DNA of 64,000 bases, taken from contig CALWSL010000006.1 of assembly GCA_944384205.1 (NCBI GenBank), positions 62,001 to 126,000 of the forward strand, read 5' to 3'. A program made the translations under genes and the position numbers. Below the pieces are notes generated by a model. The model was not told where the DNA came from. It worked only from the letters and a program-made list of their open reading frames with translations, and made no database searches. How positions within the stretch are numbered: position 1 is the first letter of the stretch; every line of letters starts with the position of its first letter. Below, in pieces: positions 33,067-41,673 of the stretch. This stretch comes from an uncultured Acetatifactor sp. Lineage in GTDB: Bacteria > Bacillota > Clostridia > Lachnospirales > Lachnospiraceae.

Positions 33067-34836
33067 ATGAATCAGAAATTTGAGGATATTTTAAATTTGG
33101 CATTGGAGACCTCCGAGGAGGTCAGACAGCAGACGGACACTTTGAATGTGGGATTTGATGAAAGAACCCATAGCTGGGAGCTGATAGTAAAATATCATGG
33201 AAATCTTGAGGAATTAAAATCTCTGGGGGTTAAGGTAGAATACCTGATAGCGGGGTATGCAATTCTGACGGTTCCTGAGACACTGATAGAGCAGATGGTA
33301 GAGCTGGAACAGATTGAGTATGTGGAGAAACCAAAAAGATATTATTACTCTGCCATCAGTCCTGCGGAGGGAAGCTGTTTGCCGTTAGTTACAATGCGGG
33401 ACCCGTTTTTAAGCGGAAAAGGAATTCTGCTGGCTGTTCTGGACAGCGGCATTGCGTATCAGAGAAGAGATTTCCGCAAAAGGAATGGGGATACCCGCAT
33501 TCGGTTTCTATGGGACCAAACCATTGCACCGGATGAAAATATACCGGGGCGCACACCGCCGGAGGGCTTCACCATGGGTGCGGAATTTACGGAGGAGCAG
33601 ATAAATCAGGCGTTGCAGGCAGCTACAGAGCAGGAACGTTTTATGCTGGTTCCCAGTATTGACGTATCGGGGCACGGTACGGCTGTGGCAGGGATTGCGG
33701 CAGGTTATGTACAGGATGGGAGCTATACCGGTGTGGCGACAGAGGCAGATTTGCTTGTTGTGAAGCTGGGACTTCCGGGGGAAGCGGGATTTCCCAGAAC
33801 TACCGAAATTATGCGGGGAATTACCTATGCTCTGCAAAAAGCGAATGAGCTTCAGATGCCATTGGCGATTAATTTAAGCTTTGGCAACAGCTACGGTTCT
33901 CATGACGGAAGCTCTCTGCTGGAACGCTTTCTGGACAATGCGGCGGAAATCGGCAGGACTGTTATCTGTGTGGGCAGCGGCAATGACGGAAGCTCGGGCG
34001 GACATTTTGCGGGAAATGTCGCCCAGACGAGAGCGGTGGAACTGGCGGTGGCAGAATATGAGACGAACTTAAATCTGCAAATATGGAAAAATTATAATGA
34101 TATTTACAATATCAGGCTCCGTTCGCCGGGAGGGCAGGAAGCAGAGTTGACTACTTCGGCAAACGGCGGAAAATATATCCTGAGACTGGAGCAGACTGAG
34201 CTTCTGGTATATTTGGGCGAGCCGTCCCCTTATTCTGTGGCCCAGGAGATTTATCTGGATATGATACCCGTGAACGGACGCTATATCAACAGCGGTGTGT
34301 GGACGATTCTGGTAGAGCCTGTCAGGGTGGTGACGGGGCAGTATTATCTGTACCTGCCAACAGCCGCAGGGAGAAACAGCAGAACAAACTTTTACCGTCC
34401 GACACCTCAGGTGACCCTTACGGTTCCGTCCACGGCAGCAAAGGTAATTACGGTGGGAGCTTACGATTCTGTTTATGATAATTATGCGGATTTTTCGGGA
34501 AGGGGCTATGCGGATGCAGAGCGAACCATTGGTGTGGTGACGGCAGGGCTTGTAAAACCGGATTTGGTTGCGCCGGGTGTGGATATTCTTGCTCCCGATG
34601 TTTATGGCGGATATACTCCGGTCACGGGAACCTCCTTTGCAACTCCCATTGTTACGGGCAGCGCGGCGCTGCTGATGGAATGGGGCATTGTGCGGGGGAA
34701 TGATATTTTTCTATACGGTGAGAAGGTAAAAGCATATCTGCGGGCAGGGGCGCAGCCTTTGAGGGGGGAGACGGAGTATCCCAATGACAGGGTAGGCTTT
34801 GGAAAACTTTGTGTGTCGGAGAGCCTGCCGGAGTAA
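33067..34836 (+). CDS. Subtilase-family serine protease, CspB-like
   Basis: A 589-residue S8 peptidase without an obvious signal peptide. The N-terminal propeptide-like part (about 1-95) contains VKYHGNLEELKSLGVKVEYL. The catalytic triad is intact: Asp in VLDSGIAY (about 126), His in SGHGTAVAG (about 202) and Ser in GTSFATPIVTG (about 523). A long insert between His and Ser (about 310-450) forms the jelly-roll region typical of Csp germination proteases of Clostridia. Csp proteins activate the cortex lytic enzyme SleC or sense germinants. Many Lachnospiraceae have several such paralogues, so the specific role is uncertain. Confidence 0.85.
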   Translation: MNQKFEDILNLALETSEEVRQQTDTLNVGFDERTHSWELIVKYHGNLEELKSLGVKVEYLIAGYAILTVPETLIEQMVELEQIEYVEKPKRYYYSAISPAEGSCLPLVTMRDPFLSGKGILLAVLDSGIAYQRRDFRKRNGDTRIRFLWDQTIAPDENIPGRTPPEGFTMGAEFTEEQINQALQAATEQERFMLVPSIDVSGHGTAVAGIAAGYVQDGSYTGVATEADLLVVKLGLPGEAGFPRTTEIMRGITYALQKANELQMPLAINLSFGNSYGSHDGSSLLERFLDNAAEIGRTVICVGSGNDGSSGGHFAGNVAQTRAVELAVAEYETNLNLQIWKNYNDIYNIRLRSPGGQEAELTTSANGGKYILRLEQTELLVYLGEPSPYSVAQEIYLDMIPVNGRYINSGVWTILVEPVRVVTGQYYLYLPTAAGRNSRTNFYRPTPQVTLTVPSTAAKVITVGAYDSVYDNYADFSGRGYADAERTIGVVTAGLVKPDLVAPGVDILAPDVYGGYTPVTGTSFATPIVTGSAALLMEWGIVRGNDIFLYGEKVKAYLRAGAQPLRGETEYPNDRVGFGKLCVSESLPE

Positions 34837-34883
34837 ATTAGATTTTGGAAAAGCTTTCCGGAAGAAGACTCTGGCTTTTGTGT

Positions 34884-34912
34884 TTGACTTTGCATACTTA
34901 TGTGTTTATACT
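34884..34912 (+). promoter_or_regulatory. Sigma-A promoter of the BTAD regulator gene
   Basis: TTGACT (34884-34889), 17-base spacer, TATACT (34907-34912). Confidence 0.75.
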
Positions 34913-34956
34913 AAAAAACAGAGGGGATATCTGATAATATGAGCAGGAGGCTCACG

Positions 34957-36147
34957 ATGATAACAGTTTATTCATTGGGGAAATTTCAACTGCTGAATAA
35001 CGACAAAACGCTTGATGAGAATGAAATGCGTTCCGACATGCTAACCAAGCTTCTTATCTATATGCTGATACACAGGGAGCATCCCATCACTATTCAGGAA
35101 TTATCTGAGGCATTGTGGAATGAGGATGAGACAGAGAATCCTGCAGGCGCATTAAAGAATCTGATGTATCGTCTTCGTGGTATTCTTAAGACAAAGCTGG
35201 GAGAAGAGGACTTTATTCTGACCAGTCGGGGAGTTTATTATTGGAATCCTGAGATAGAGATTTGTTTTGATGCGGAGCAGTTTGAACGGTATTGTCAGGA
35301 AGCCAGAAGAGGAACGACAGTTTCAGACCAGATTGCAAATTATGAAAAAGCCATAGCTTTATATCAGGGCGATTTTATGTCAAGGATTACGGACAAACAC
35401 TGGATTGTTACATTGTCGTCATACTACCGTTCTTTGTTTTTGTCGGCAGTTAAGACATTGGCGGAGCGGTATATGGCGGACAATCGGTATGAGGATGTAG
35501 AGCGTATTTGTGCAGAAGGTTTAATATATGATGAGGTGGACGAATGGCTGCATTGTCATAAAATTACTGCGCTGATACGGCAACATAAACAGCAGCTTGC
35601 CCGGGAGTGTTATGAACAGGCGGTAAAGATTCTCTATGCCGCCTTAGGTATTCGCAATTCCAGGCAGCTTGAGAAAGTGCAGCAGGAACTGCTGAAAATG
35701 AAAAAAGGGACAGAGGCAGAAGGGTTAGAAAGTATACATATGGATATGCAGGAGGCGGAGCAGGAGGGCGCCTATATCTGTGGTTATCCGGTGTTTCGCG
35801 AGATTTACCGTCTGGAAGCAAGAAAAATCAGGCGTCTGAAGAACCCACAGTATATGCTGCTGCTGACCCTGCAGATAAAGGAGAAGATTCTGCCGGAAAA
35901 TGAACAGATGAAAAAGTATGTTCTGAACCGGGCGATGAATCAGATGGAAGAGGTACTGAAGAAATCCCTTAGAATCGGGGATGTGGCGGCACGTTACAGT
36001 GATTCGCAGTTTGTGATTCTGTTGTCCACCTGTACCTATGAAAATTGTTTCAGAGTGTCGGAGCGCATTGTAAGGCAATTTGAGGATAGGGATAAAGGAA
36101 AAAGAGTTGTCGTCAAAACGGATTTCGAGGAAGTAAACAGGCTGTGA
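34957..36147 (+). CDS. SARP/BTAD-type transcriptional regulator with degenerate GGDEF-like tail
   Basis: A 396-residue protein. Residues about 1-95 form an OmpR-like winged helix (MITVYSLGKFQLL start, ELSEALWNEDE, LKNLMYRLRGIL). Residues about 100-240 match the helical bacterial transcriptional activator domain (YQGDFMSRI, CAEGLIYDEVDEWLHCHKI). The C-terminal part (about 270-390) looks like a GGDEF fold with RIGDVAARYSDSQFVILL in place of the GGDEF loop, so it cannot be a cyclase but might bind a nucleotide. The start at 34957 has AGGAGG 6 bases upstream; an in-frame ATG at 34939 lies before that site. Target genes are unknown. Confidence 0.75.
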   Translation: MITVYSLGKFQLLNNDKTLDENEMRSDMLTKLLIYMLIHREHPITIQELSEALWNEDETENPAGALKNLMYRLRGILKTKLGEEDFILTSRGVYYWNPEIEICFDAEQFERYCQEARRGTTVSDQIANYEKAIALYQGDFMSRITDKHWIVTLSSYYRSLFLSAVKTLAERYMADNRYEDVERICAEGLIYDEVDEWLHCHKITALIRQHKQQLARECYEQAVKILYAALGIRNSRQLEKVQQELLKMKKGTEAEGLESIHMDMQEAEQEGAYICGYPVFREIYRLEARKIRRLKNPQYMLLLTLQIKEKILPENEQMKKYVLNRAMNQMEEVLKKSLRIGDVAARYSDSQFVILLSTCTYENCFRVSERIVRQFEDRDKGKRVVVKTDFEEVNRL

Positions 36148-36223
36148 CCGGCGTGTGACTTTCTGCTGTTATAGTATTGCTGATGAATCCGATGTGTGCC
36201 TGTAGGAAAGGAAAAGAATTTTC

Positions 36224-36496
36224 ATGAAAGTAGTCAGCAAGCTATGCCGTATCTTCTCAGCGGCGCTTATTATTTTTCTGGCAATGGCAGCCGTTTCTGT
36301 AATTGTTCCTGCATTTTCAGAGATAGGAGATAAGGAAATGTTTTGTATCCCCTTTTTGGAGTATCTCGGCAATTTTGTCAGGACGCCGTTAGGAGTTGTC
36401 ATTATATGCGCGGTACTGATTGCTTTGGTTTTGTTAAAGTACATGCCATCTGCATTGGAGAAAGACAGGGAAGAGATGAATTGGGATTACAATTAA
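36224..36496 (+). CDS. Small two-helix membrane protein
   Basis: A 90-residue protein with hydrophobic helices at about 9-32 and 53-72 (IICAVLIALVLLKYM) and an acidic C-terminal tail (EKDREEMNWDYN). No signal peptidase site is obvious. Shine-Dalgarno GGAAAGGAAAAG upstream. I do not recognise the family. It lies 76 bases after the BTAD regulator gene and could share its transcript; it is followed at once by a terminator. Confidence 0.6.
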   Translation: MKVVSKLCRIFSAALIIFLAMAAVSVIVPAFSEIGDKEMFCIPFLEYLGNFVRTPLGVVIICAVLIALVLLKYMPSALEKDREEMNWDYN

Positions 36497-36523
36497 AAAG
36501 TTCACATACGTGGGCTTTTTTTG
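36495..36523 (+). terminator. Terminator after the small membrane protein gene
   Basis: AAAAAGTTCAC pairs with GTGGGCTTTTT (two G.T pairs), then TT. Confidence 0.75.
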
Positions 36524-36552
36524 TTGCCTGAAAATGCGAAGCATAGTAAAAT
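36524..36552 (+). promoter_or_regulatory. Promoter of the rhodanese-TtcA gene
   Basis: TTGCCT (36524-36529), 17-base spacer, TAAAAT (36547-36552). Confidence 0.5.
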
Positions 36553-36598
36553 ACTCATAAATGTGTCAGGCATTTCAGAATAAAAATGAGAGAAAATA

Positions 36599-37783
36599 AT
36601 GGATATGAATAAAATAGAGATTACCTACAAAGAGCTGGCAGAAAAGGATTCCCGGGACTATCTGTTGGTGGATATCAGGAATGAGGAAGCAATAGCTTAT
36701 GGAAAAATACCGGGAACGATGCACATTCCCGGGGAAATGCTGGAGAGCAGGCAGGGGGAGCTTCCAAAGGACAAGCCACTTATCCTTTATTGTACCAGAG
36801 GAATTTTCAGCAGGGAGTGTGCGGAAAAGCTAAGAGGGAAGGGCTATGATGCCTATAGCTTAGAGGGAGGCTATACCGGATGGCTTTTGGAGAGTATGAA
36901 GGAAGAACAGGCGCAGGATGGAGAGGACCACACAAAAGCGGAGGAGATTGAGAAGAGTATCCGCAAGAAGTTCCACAAGCAGCTTTTTTCCAAATTTGCA
37001 AAGGCAATCAATGAATATAAGCTCGTGCAGGAAAATGACAGAATTGCAGTGTGTATTTCCGGCGGTAAGGACTCCATGCTGATGGCGAAACTGTTTCAGG
37101 AATTAAAGCGGCACAATAAATTTCCCTTTGAACTGGAATTTCTGGTAATGGATCCGGGATACAGTCAGGCAAACAGGACGGTTATTGAGAATAACGCAAA
37201 GCTGATGAATATCCCGATAACCGTGTTTGAATCCGATATTTTTGATGCGGTGTATGAGATTGAAAAATCGCCCTGTTATCTCTGCGCCAGAATGCGCAGG
37301 GGTTATCTGTACAGCAGGGCAAAGGAGCTGGGCTGCAATAAGATTGCGCTGGGACACCATTATGACGATGTGATTGAGACCATCCTGATGGGAATGCTTT
37401 ACGGCGGGCAGATTCAGACGATGATGCCCAAGCTGCACAGTACCAACTTTGAGGGGATGGAGCTGATTCGCCCTATGTATCTGATTCGGGAGGAGGATAT
37501 CAAGCATTGGCGTGATTACAATAACCTTCATTTTATTCAGTGTGCGTGCCGTTTTACGGACACCTGTACGACGTGCAGAACAGATGGCAGCAGCGCCTCC
37601 AAACGCATGGAGGTAAAGCAGATGATTGCAAAGATGAAGAAAACCAACCCCTTTGTGGAGGGAAACATCTTTAAGAGTGTGGAAAATGTAAACTTAAGCA
37701 CGATTATTGCGTACAAGAAAAATGGTGTGAAGCACCATTTTGTGGATGATTATGATGAAATGACAGGAGAGACGGAAAATTGA
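36599..37783 (+). CDS. Rhodanese domain fused to TtcA-like PP-loop ATPase
   Basis: A 394-residue fusion. Residues about 1-105 are a rhodanese domain (YLLVDIRNEEA, active-site loop LYCTRGIFSREC with persulfide-forming Cys, SLEGGYTGWL). Residues about 120-394 are a TtcA-like thiolation ATPase with P-loop CISGGKDSMLMA, the CYLCARMRRG pair of cysteines, GHHYDDVIETILM and further Cys pairs near CRFTDTCTTC. TtcA makes 2-thiocytidine in tRNA. The fusion suggests the rhodanese hands sulfur straight to the thiolase. The true RNA or small-molecule target is unproven. The start of the next gene overlaps its stop. Confidence 0.82.
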   Translation: MDMNKIEITYKELAEKDSRDYLLVDIRNEEAIAYGKIPGTMHIPGEMLESRQGELPKDKPLILYCTRGIFSRECAEKLRGKGYDAYSLEGGYTGWLLESMKEEQAQDGEDHTKAEEIEKSIRKKFHKQLFSKFAKAINEYKLVQENDRIAVCISGGKDSMLMAKLFQELKRHNKFPFELEFLVMDPGYSQANRTVIENNAKLMNIPITVFESDIFDAVYEIEKSPCYLCARMRRGYLYSRAKELGCNKIALGHHYDDVIETILMGMLYGGQIQTMMPKLHSTNFEGMELIRPMYLIREEDIKHWRDYNNLHFIQCACRFTDTCTTCRTDGSSASKRMEVKQMIAKMKKTNPFVEGNIFKSVENVNLSTIIAYKKNGVKHHFVDDYDEMTGETEN

Positions 37784-39459
37784 TGGCAGAGAGAAAAAAT
37801 TTTCAGATAGAGGCGTTTGGAGAACATGTTTATTTCTTTTCCCCGGAGGATGATGCAGAGGAGGTTCAGGCAATTCTGGATGAGATTTACGGTATCCAGG
37901 AGGCAAACCAGTTCGGCGGGGAGCGGTATGCGGTTTATTTTCTGCCGGGAAAATACGACAAGTCCCTGGAGGTGAATGTAGGCTTTTACACACAGGCGGC
38001 AGGACTTGGACTTTCGCCGGAGGAGGTAGAGCTTTCTTCCCTGCAGTCCAGGGCAGACTGGAATATGAGAGGCAGCAATCACAATGCAACCTGTAATTTC
38101 TGGCGCGGCGTGGAGAATCTGACGTTAAACAGTGATACCACATGGGCGGTGTCTCAGGCGACTTATATGCGCAGAATGAATATAAAAGCCGATTTGCATC
38201 TGCATGACCAGATGGGCTGGGCAAGCGGCGGCTTTCTGGCTGATTCCGTTGTGGCTCAGACAGTGGATTCCGGTACGCAGCAGCAGTGGTTATCCCGTAA
38301 CTGTGACTGGAATGAATGGACAGGTCAGAACTGGAATATTGTGTTTGCCGGAATCGAGGAGGGCAAGGCGCCCAGGGAGACCTGGCCGGAAAAGACCTAT
38401 ACCGATGCGGGGCTTGTGGAAAAAATACAGGAAAAGCCCTTCCTTGTCTATGAAAAAGAAAGGGGCTTCGGCGTGTATGTGCCTGCGGTTCGGGAAAATT
38501 GTGCGGGCGTGTCGTGGAGGGATGCCGATGCGCTGAAGCAAGGGAAGTTTATTCCGATAGACGAATTTCATATCGCGAAGGCGGACGTGGATACGGCGGA
38601 TACCCTGAATCAGGCGCTGGCAGAGGGAAAGCATCTGTTCTTTACGCCGGGCATCTATTATTTGGAAGAAGAACTTTCCGTGGAGAAAGATAACAGAATT
38701 TTGTTGGGAACCGGACTGGCAACGTTAGTGCCGGTAACAGGAAACCGTTGTATTTATGTGACGGGTGCGGCAGTCACCATTGCAGGACTGTTGTTTGATG
38801 CGGGAGCACAGCTTTCCGATACGCTGCTTGAGATTGAGCAAACGGAATGTACAGAATATACTTATCTAAGCGATTTATTTTTCCGTGTGGGCGGTGTGGC
38901 TGATTATGAGGCAAAAGTGCATTCCTGTATTATCATTCACAGAGACTATGTTGTGGGAGATAATTTCTGGGTATGGCGCGCCGACCACGGCGACCATGTG
39001 GCATGGGATAAGAACACGGCGGAGAACGGCATTATTATCAATGGAGACTATGTTGCCATGTATGCCCTGATGGTGGAGCATTTCGAGGAATATCAGGTTG
39101 TGTGGAACGGCGAATACGGAAAAACGATTATGTATCAGAGTGAGCTTCCCTATGATGTGCCCTGCCAGGAGGCATGGAGGAGCCATGACGGACAGATGAA
39201 CGGCTGCGCCTCCTATTTTGTGGCGCCGGATGTAAAACATCATGAGGCATGGGGACTTGGCGTGTACAGTGTGTTCCGGGCAGCGGAGGTGGACGAGCAT
39301 TGCGTCATGGAGCTTCCGGAGACGCCGGATGTGAAGGTTCATAATATCTGTGCCGTTCTGATTACCTGTAATCCCGGTATTTCCCATGTGATTAACAGCG
39401 CGGGCGGAAGCTGCATGAGACCGGGTGAGAGACAGATAATTACCGAGTGGCCCCTGTAG
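37783..39459 (+). CDS. Beta-helix-like protein related to F5/8-type glycan-associated proteins
   Basis: A 558-residue protein with no signal peptide or membrane segment. Repeated short hydrophobic turns (for example GTGLATLVPVTGNRCIYVTG, then AAVTIAGLLFDAG) suggest a right-handed parallel beta-helix, and ASGGFLADSVVAQTVDSGTQ plus EKPFLVYEKERGFGVYVP match a family I know mainly from secreted Actinobacterial proteins labelled coagulation factor 5/8 type-like. It is translationally coupled to the rhodanese-TtcA gene (ATG inside the TGATG junction), which is an odd pairing. No catalytic residues can be named with confidence. Confidence 0.6.
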   Translation: MAERKNFQIEAFGEHVYFFSPEDDAEEVQAILDEIYGIQEANQFGGERYAVYFLPGKYDKSLEVNVGFYTQAAGLGLSPEEVELSSLQSRADWNMRGSNHNATCNFWRGVENLTLNSDTTWAVSQATYMRRMNIKADLHLHDQMGWASGGFLADSVVAQTVDSGTQQQWLSRNCDWNEWTGQNWNIVFAGIEEGKAPRETWPEKTYTDAGLVEKIQEKPFLVYEKERGFGVYVPAVRENCAGVSWRDADALKQGKFIPIDEFHIAKADVDTADTLNQALAEGKHLFFTPGIYYLEEELSVEKDNRILLGTGLATLVPVTGNRCIYVTGAAVTIAGLLFDAGAQLSDTLLEIEQTECTEYTYLSDLFFRVGGVADYEAKVHSCIIIHRDYVVGDNFWVWRADHGDHVAWDKNTAENGIIINGDYVAMYALMVEHFEEYQVVWNGEYGKTIMYQSELPYDVPCQEAWRSHDGQMNGCASYFVAPDVKHHEAWGLGVYSVFRAAEVDEHCVMELPETPDVKVHNICAVLITCNPGISHVINSAGGSCMRPGERQIITEWPL

Positions 39460-39468
39460 AACGGCTGC

Positions 39469-39510
39469 AAAAAACAGTACAGGCTGGTTCGCTAATTGCG
39501 ATCAGCCTGT
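39469..39510 (-). terminator. Terminator of the DUF4317 gene
   Basis: Read on the minus strand, ACAGGCTG (39510-39503) pairs with CAGCCTGT (39486-39479), with inner pairs extending the stem, and a T6 run follows at 39475-39470. Confidence 0.75.
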
Positions 39511-39524
39511 GGAAAAAGTTATAT

Positions 39525-40679
39525 TTATTCTTCCGCAAACTCTCCGGCATTATTGTGGGAGGAGCGGATGGTAATGCCGTTGACCTCCACGCTGCCGCCC
39601 AGCTCGATAACAAGGCATTCCCTGCCGTTAATGGTCTGGGTTTCGATTAAGTCTGTGCGCTCAGGCTTTACCTTGATAACGATATCGGGAGTCTTTACCT
39701 CAAAGGTGCGTGTGTTGATGACATTATTTACCAGAAGAGAAGTATCCTCTCCTGCGGTTTCGTCATAGTGGCGGTCAAATTCCTCCATTTTTTCGTTGGA
39801 TACACCGCTGCTGGCAAAGAGGGTTTTGACTTCGTTTTTATCCAGCATAAGCGGAGCAGGCTCATCCTTGTGTTCTTCCGCCATTTCCGCTAATTTATCG
39901 TGAATATTTTTTACGACCTCAATGTCGCAGGTTTCTCCCAGAGTTTCTTCTATCAGCGCCTGAAAAGTTTCCTTCTGACCGCCTGCTGAGAGGGGAAGGG
40001 GACAGCCGAGAAGCTGACTCACAAAGCCTTCCTTCAAATCCTCGGCATCCTTGGAATAGTATAGAGTGCTGTGCAAATCCACGCATCTGTCATTAAAGGC
40101 AGGGAAAAGAAATCCGGTATCGGGAAGTCCTACTACCCAGTCACGGATGCGGTTCTGGAAGGTATTTTCCACCGCATTATAGCTCAGTCCCGGTTTGGAA
40201 AGATTGACCGGACAGATACAGGTCAGTATGTATTCATACACCTCATCGGAGGCATCCTCCATAGCAATGCCGTCCAAAGTTTTTCCGGGAACGTCATAGA
40301 CATCGTGTATCACCAGAATCAGATAATTTCCCACAAACTCATACGCTTCGATAATCTTGTCATAAAATTCGTCTAACAGGGCGTCATCCTTTAATTTGCT
40401 GTCGCGCAGGCGCAGGAGAAATTCCTGGGTTCCGCCTTCCTCTTCGGTTTTCAGCGGGAATTCCAGTGTCAGAAGATTTTTTCCCAGAGTACCCGACAAA
40501 GTTTTTCTGAGAATTTCAAAGTATTTGAACATTTCCTCTTCGGGAAGGGATAGAAAAGCCTGCTTAAATTCGGTCTTTTTATTTTTTTCACCATCCACAT
40601 AACAGCCGCAGATGCGGGTGATGGAGCAATTATTCTGTGTAAAAAGCTTTTTGATTTCACTGATTTCCTGTTTAATCAT
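39525..40679 (-). CDS. DUF4317-type protein
   Basis: A 384-residue soluble protein that I place in the DUF4317 family by its start (IKQEISEIKKLFTQNNCSIT, then RICGCYVDGEKN) and by VIHDVYDVPGKT. No signal peptide, membrane helix or catalytic motif is visible; the middle has several acidic stretches and the C terminus forms a short beta-rich unit (IVIKVKPERTDLIETQTING). The family is common in Lachnospiraceae and related Clostridia, with unknown function. It is monocistronic, with its own promoter and terminator, and diverges from the Spo0A-like gene. Confidence 0.8.
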   Translation of the reverse strand: MIKQEISEIKKLFTQNNCSITRICGCYVDGEKNKKTEFKQAFLSLPEEEMFKYFEILRKTLSGTLGKNLLTLEFPLKTEEEGGTQEFLLRLRDSKLKDDALLDEFYDKIIEAYEFVGNYLILVIHDVYDVPGKTLDGIAMEDASDEVYEYILTCICPVNLSKPGLSYNAVENTFQNRIRDWVVGLPDTGFLFPAFNDRCVDLHSTLYYSKDAEDLKEGFVSQLLGCPLPLSAGGQKETFQALIEETLGETCDIEVVKNIHDKLAEMAEEHKDEPAPLMLDKNEVKTLFASSGVSNEKMEEFDRHYDETAGEDTSLLVNNVINTRTFEVKTPDIVIKVKPERTDLIETQTINGRECLVIELGGSVEVNGITIRSSHNNAGEFAEE

Positions 40680-40717
40680 GTTGAAATTCCTTTCTTTGGT
40701 GGATTCTGACAGAGGAT

Positions 40718-40746
40718 ATTATATAACATTTCGGAAAGAAGGACAA
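40718..40746 (-). promoter_or_regulatory. Promoter of the DUF4317 gene
   Basis: On the minus strand TTGTCC (40746-40741), 17-base spacer, TATAAT (40723-40718). Confidence 0.65.
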
Positions 40747-40867
40747 TTGTTAAAAACGAAAGAAATAAATGATGGGAGTTTTTGTTGACTTTTCGCGAAT
40801 GGGGAGGGTTGGGGAAGATTAATGGCTCTTTTTGTTGGGCAGGGAAGGAATTTGCGATGACTTGGAG

Positions 40868-40897
40868 TTGATGTATCAAACAATATCATTTTATAAT
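40868..40897 (+). promoter_or_regulatory. Promoter of the Spo0A-like gene
   Basis: TTGATG (40868-40873), 18-base spacer, TATAAT (40892-40897). A start near 40904 rules out translation from an upstream in-frame ATG at 40832. Confidence 0.6.
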
Positions 40898-40942
40898 GGG
40901 AAGGTACGAAATTTTAGATATTTTAGACTTGGAGGTAGTTTG

Positions 40943-41464
40943 ATGGAACAGCTAAACATTACAACTACGAAGGATAATGACAAGGTATACAAGATTTTGG
41001 GAGATTTAATGAATGCGGACAAAGAGTTTCAGATTATGATTACCGTACCTTCTACCAAAACAGGAAATACTCAGATACAGGCGGAAAAAGCGGAGAGTCT
41101 TAAGGAGGAAATACATGATTTGGAGCAGGACGTGACAAATATGATACATGAAATCGGCGTGCCGGCACATATAAAAGGGTATCAGTATTTGAGGGAAGCG
41201 ATTATGATGTCGGTTGAAAATCCCACTATGATTAGTTCTATCACCAAAATACTTTATCCAACGATTGCAAAGCGGTTTCAGACGACGCCCAGCCGCGTGG
41301 AGCGTGCGATACGTCATGCCATTGAGGTAGCATGGAGCAGGGGCAGAATGGAAACGTTGGATGCCCTGTTTGGATATACCATTGATACAGGGAAAGGAAA
41401 ACCTACAAATTCTGAGTTTATAGCATTAATTGCAGACAGAATCAGATTATCTTATCGTGCTTAA
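40943..41464 (+). CDS. Receiver-less Spo0A-type DNA-binding protein
   Basis: A 173-residue protein whose last ~110 residues match the Spo0A effector domain: [59 protein letters not shown] and [17 protein letters not shown]. The recognition helix [18 protein letters not shown] is essentially that of true Spo0A. The N-terminal ~60 residues are not a receiver domain (no DDxK acidic pocket) but a short alpha/beta segment plus coil. Without a phosphorylation site it may bind 0A boxes constitutively or compete with Spo0A. GGAGG at 40931-40935 fixes the start at 40943. Monocistronic. Confidence 0.88.
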   Translation: MEQLNITTTKDNDKVYKILGDLMNADKEFQIMITVPSTKTGNTQIQAEKAESLKEEIHDLEQDVTNMIHEIGVPAHIKGYQYLREAIMMSVENPTMISSITKILYPTIAKRFQTTPSRVERAIRHAIEVAWSRGRMETLDALFGYTIDTGKGKPTNSEFIALIADRIRLSYRA

Positions 41465-41495
41465 ATATAAAGTCTTATAAAAAGTACAAAAATTC

Positions 41496-41524
41496 TTCCA
41501 TGTAAAGCAGATTTGTTGTATAAT
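41496..41524 (+). promoter_or_regulatory. Promoter of glgA
   Basis: A good -10 TATAAT (41519-41524) with a weak -35 TTCCAT (41496-41501) and 17-base spacer. Transcription would start at the foot of the large hairpin below. Confidence 0.45.
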
Positions 41525-41525
41525 G

Positions 41526-41635
41526 TAACATATCGGAGGAAAATCAAGCGACGCCGAAGGCGGCATTTGATTTTACCCGATATGTTAGCGACAAAATCAG
41601 AGAGCGCGAAGCGCGGCAGATTGCGAAGCAAGCTG
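41526..41635 (+). repeat. Nested hairpins with GAA loops in the glgA leader
   Basis: A 62-base near-palindrome (41526-41587) has outer arms TAACATATCGG/CCGATATGTTA, middle arms AAAATCAA/TTGATTTT and an inner GCC-GAA-GGC. Two more GAA-loop hairpins follow: GCGC-GAA-GCGC (41604-41614) and CAG.TTGC-GAA-GCAA.CTG (41617-41635). Three different stems sharing one loop suggest an intergenic repeat family or an RNA element rather than chance. Confidence 0.65.
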
Positions 41636-41673
41636 GATTTTGGAGCAGAGAATAAATATGCGGAGGGTTTTAA

